Positions 61,861 to 64,000 of a stretch of DNA of 64,000 nt are shown in pieces; within the stretch, counting starts at the first letter, position 1, and each line of letters opens with the position of its first letter. The translations under genes and the position numbers were made by a program. The notes below the pieces were generated by a model. The model saw only the letters and a list, made by a program, of their open reading frames with translations. It was not told the origin of the DNA and ran no database searches. The DNA is from Sulfidibacterium sp964549335 (GTDB lineage: Bacteria > Bacteroidota > Bacteroidia > Bacteroidales > F082). The stretch lies in the NCBI GenBank assembly GCA_964549335.1, contig CAZJUQ010000054.1:62001-126000 (forward strand), given 5' to 3'.

Positions 61861-62375
61861 TAAGAACCTATTATTTCAACAAGTCTTTTTATATCGGGAT
61901 TAAACGAATCGAATACAATGTGCGCCCGGGAATAAAGAGGTTCCCTTTCCTCCAACTTGTTTTTTATAAACATTGACAACTCCTCCCCTCTCATTCCCTT
62001 TATCAGAGGACGCTGACGCTTTGCAACGGCAAGCCTGCTTGCAATAGCATTTTCATCCATTTTCAGGTAAATACTCAAACCATACCTGTTTATAGCATCG
62101 ATACCGCCGTTAATAACGCTTCCGCCACCCGTCGAAACAACGGTATTTTCCATAGAAAAAGTTTCTTCCAGAACTTCCCTTTCCAGTTTGCGGAATATCT
62201 CTTCACCGTATTTTTTAAAAAAAAGGTCGATATTGGTTTTGTATTTTCTTTCGAAAAGCTTGTCGGTATCAACGAAGCGGTAGTTTAAAGCCGCGGCAAG
62301 ATGTTTACCTACCGTACTTTTTCCCACTCCCATAAAACCGATTAAATATATCCTGCTTTTCACCCCTTTTGTCAT
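61854..62375 (-). CDS. aroK: Shikimate kinase
   Basis: A 173-residue P-loop kinase that phosphorylates shikimate. It shows GFMGVGKSTVGKHLA (Walker A), FVDTDKLFERK (substrate Asp), FRKLEREVLEE, STGGGSVI and the lid RQRPLIKGM. Length is normal. It is monocistronic and convergent with the nickel permease. Confidence 0.95.
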   Translation of the reverse strand: MTKGVKSRIYLIGFMGVGKSTVGKHLAAALNYRFVDTDKLFERKYKTNIDLFFKKYGEEIFRKLEREVLEETFSMENTVVSTGGGSVINGGIDAINRYGLSIYLKMDENAIASRLAVAKRQRPLIKGMRGEELSMFIKNKLEEREPLYSRAHIVFDSFNPDIKRLVEIIGSYQ

Positions 62376-62444
62376 TTATACTTTTTTAAGCATTTCGAAT
62401 ACCCGCATGGAATGTTTTATCAACATCACCCCATTTATAACAAC

Positions 62445-63836
62445 TCAAAACCTTACAGTAGTCGTTTCGTTACTTTTAACCGTAACATCTTTTACAATGC
62501 TAAAAACCGACTGGTTTTGAAAACGTGAACGGTAAACTATACGATACTTTCCGGGTTGCAAATAAAATTTTTCCTGTCTTGAACTGTTTTCATTAAATCC
62601 GGTAACAAAACGCTGATTATTCTTTTCGAGTTTAAAAACCGCTCCGTAAATCCTTATGTTTTTTTGCACTACCAACACTCCTGGAGGCTCAATTGTTATT
62701 TTATTGGTATTGTCGGCTTCAATTTCAAATCCATTTATCTGTACCGGAGGCAAGGTCAATATTTTAATATTGTATTTACCCGCAAGATATTTAACACCTT
62801 TGTTCAGATACTGAACATTTATAAGATTGTTTTGCATATCGCTAATCAAAATCGAAGGTTCGAAACCGGCGGGAATCCTGCCGTTTATATCAACCAGCAA
62901 AACACCTTGCGGGCAATTTACCGAAACGGTATTGTGTTTTCCTTCCGAAAGGCGGATATTATCAACCACCGCCGGCGGCAATGTGTTAACAATCAGCTTG
63001 TATTCAGGCAAAGGATTTATATACAGCGTATCCGGCACTCCTTTAACATTAAGTGTATGAACCATATTGTACAACACCCTGTTTGTCGCTTTATCGACAA
63101 ATTGCATGACCACATTGGTTTCGGAAGGCATGCCGTTTTTGTCGAGCAGGTTTACTTGCAGAGTGGTTTTGCTCAAAACACGGGTTATTATATAATTCAA
63201 AGCATCCGAGAACTGTTTTTTATCGGCGGCATTAAAGTATGTTCCTGCACAGTCGAAACTATCTTTAAAATCGTTTCCGATACCAATAATAAAAGGTTTT
63301 AGTATGACACCCTCTTTTTGGAGCCGTTCCGAAACCCGGCATATGTCTCCTTGGCACTCCTCTTTACCATCGGTAATCAGTATGACAATGTTACGGCATG
63401 CGGAGCAAGGAGTAAAATCGCCCGAGGCTTTTGCAAGCGAAGCGGCAATAGGTGTTGTTCCGTTAGGATGAATATGTTTCAAACGGTATTTAATCCGTTC
63501 AACGGGTCTGTCGGCACTGAAGGGTACTTCCAGCTTTGTATCGTTACAATCTTGCGGAGGATAATGTTTACGGTGTCCGTAAACACGCAATGCAAAATCG
63601 ACATTTTGAACACCTTTGAGACTGTCGAGCACTTTCGATAACAAACGGCGAGCCATATCAAATTTCTCTTCACCCTGCCACTTGCCGAGCATACTTCGCG
63701 ATGCATCCAGTATAAACAAAATCCTGGTCTTTTCGGCACTGTTTTTTTCATCTTGCCGTTGTGCAAAGACAAAACTGCCCGTAATTAACAAAAAGAGTAA
63801 TATTATTACCGGCTTATTACCTTTTGTTTTTTTCAT
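62445..63836 (-). CDS. Exported von Willebrand factor A domain protein
   Basis: A 463-residue protein with a signal peptide (PVIILLFLLITGSFVFAQ). The VWA domain (about 30-220) has the metal-ion-dependent adhesion site DASRSM and later NGTTPIAASLAKA and ILITDGKEE. The C-terminal half is beta-rich, with repeated short domains. VWA proteins mediate protein contacts outside the cytoplasm; the partner is unknown. Four cysteines near residues 135-195 (CSAC, CQGDIC) may form disulfides. It starts 3 nt after the end of the upstream sugar-kinase-like gene, so they share an operon. Confidence 0.88.
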   Translation of the reverse strand: MKKTKGNKPVIILLFLLITGSFVFAQRQDEKNSAEKTRILFILDASRSMLGKWQGEEKFDMARRLLSKVLDSLKGVQNVDFALRVYGHRKHYPPQDCNDTKLEVPFSADRPVERIKYRLKHIHPNGTTPIAASLAKASGDFTPCSACRNIVILITDGKEECQGDICRVSERLQKEGVILKPFIIGIGNDFKDSFDCAGTYFNAADKKQFSDALNYIITRVLSKTTLQVNLLDKNGMPSETNVVMQFVDKATNRVLYNMVHTLNVKGVPDTLYINPLPEYKLIVNTLPPAVVDNIRLSEGKHNTVSVNCPQGVLLVDINGRIPAGFEPSILISDMQNNLINVQYLNKGVKYLAGKYNIKILTLPPVQINGFEIEADNTNKITIEPPGVLVVQKNIRIYGAVFKLEKNNQRFVTGFNENSSRQEKFYLQPGKYRIVYRSRFQNQSVFSIVKDVTVKSNETTTVRF

Positions 63837-63839
63837 CAA

Positions 63840-64000
63840 TTATTCCGTTTTGTGGTACTCTATTAATCCCTCCATGGGACTTTTGGTAATACGTGAAATC
63901 GTTAAACCCTCACGGCTCATCACCCTCTCCAAAATATCTTTAAAATAGTAAGCCACCGAACCGGTGAAAGCTACAGGCAACTCTTTGCAATTTTCGTATC
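63840..64000 (-). CDS. C-terminal end of BadF/BadG-type ATPase, probable N-acetylglucosamine kinase (partial)
   Basis: Only the last 52 residues are inside the window; the gene continues beyond 64000. Readable segments are PVAFTGSVAYYFKDIL and ITKSPMEGLIEYH, typical of the C-terminus of BadF/BadG/BcrA-type ATPases annotated as N-acetylglucosamine kinases in Bacteroidota. These phosphorylate amino sugars recovered from cell-wall turnover. The assignment is from a short fragment. Confidence 0.75.
   Translation of the reverse strand, partial: YENCKELPVAFTGSVAYYFKDILERVMSREGLTISRITKSPMEGLIEYHKTE

Noticed and set aside
1..64000. CRISPR arrays, insertion sequences, prophage, tRNA or rRNA genes
   Set aside because: No regular repeat-spacer pattern, transposase, integrase, phage structural gene or tRNA-like fold was seen on reading the gaps; a dedicated tRNA scan was not possible.

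Overview
The window comes from a member of the Bacteroidota, most likely Bacteroidales-like and with an anaerobic or microaerobic lifestyle. The evidence is: a type IX secretion C-terminal sorting domain; a fused SecDF; the Bacteroidota-only families DUF2851 and DUF6427; repeated TAnnTTTG promoter boxes with almost no Shine-Dalgarno sequences; an FHS-type sugar permease; and a moderately AT-rich composition. HypA/HypB with a nickel permease, oxygen-labile radical-SAM enzymes and an ADP-forming acyl-CoA synthetase point to low-oxygen metabolism. It reads as ordinary chromosome: I see no transposase, phage gene, CRISPR array, tRNA or rRNA.

Layout. 1-2.7 kb: the end of a membrane-anchored LuxR-type HTH protein, an orphan ECF sigma factor and a sugar permease. 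2.7-8.9 kb: three tandem B12-binding radical-SAM paralogues on the minus strand, divergent from an acyl carrier protein, a GT2 glycosyltransferase and a GNAT acyltransferase; this block is the best candidate for an uncharacterised lipid or glycolipid pathway. 8.9-11.3 kb: a compact AMMECR1 / radical-SAM / MEMO operon. 11.4-15 kb: an exported basic protein, a methyltransferase, rbfA and a sigma-54 activator without a DNA-binding domain. 15-19.7 kb: a T9SS-exported FG-GAP protein and penicillin-binding protein 1C, followed by a GC-rich non-coding island at 19.77-19.93 kb.

20-30 kb: DUF2851, then a cell-division/RNA block (coiled-coil protein, zapA, a probable 6S RNA, rny), a small outer-membrane barrel, gcvP and an ADP-forming acyl-CoA synthetase. 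29.7-43.2 kb: a six-gene minus-strand operon of four hybrid histidine kinases followed by CheR and a receiverless CheB, with no chemoreceptor, CheA or CheW, which suggests kinase adaptation by methylation. 43.4-50.8 kb: an exported thioredoxin-fold protein, a barrel protein with nadE, aroC, a lipoprotein and a class-V aminotransferase. 50.9-59.9 kb: secDF, a polysaccharide flippase, rnhB, a DUF6427 membrane protein, purD and a GT4 glycosyltransferase. 60-62 kb: hypA, hypB and a nickel permease as a closed three-gene unit. 62-64 kb: aroK, an exported VWA protein and the end of a BadF-type sugar kinase.

Many promoters can be read directly from the TAnnTTTG box. Two genes (rbfA and the flippase) have this box exactly 4 nt before their ATG, which predicts leaderless transcripts.
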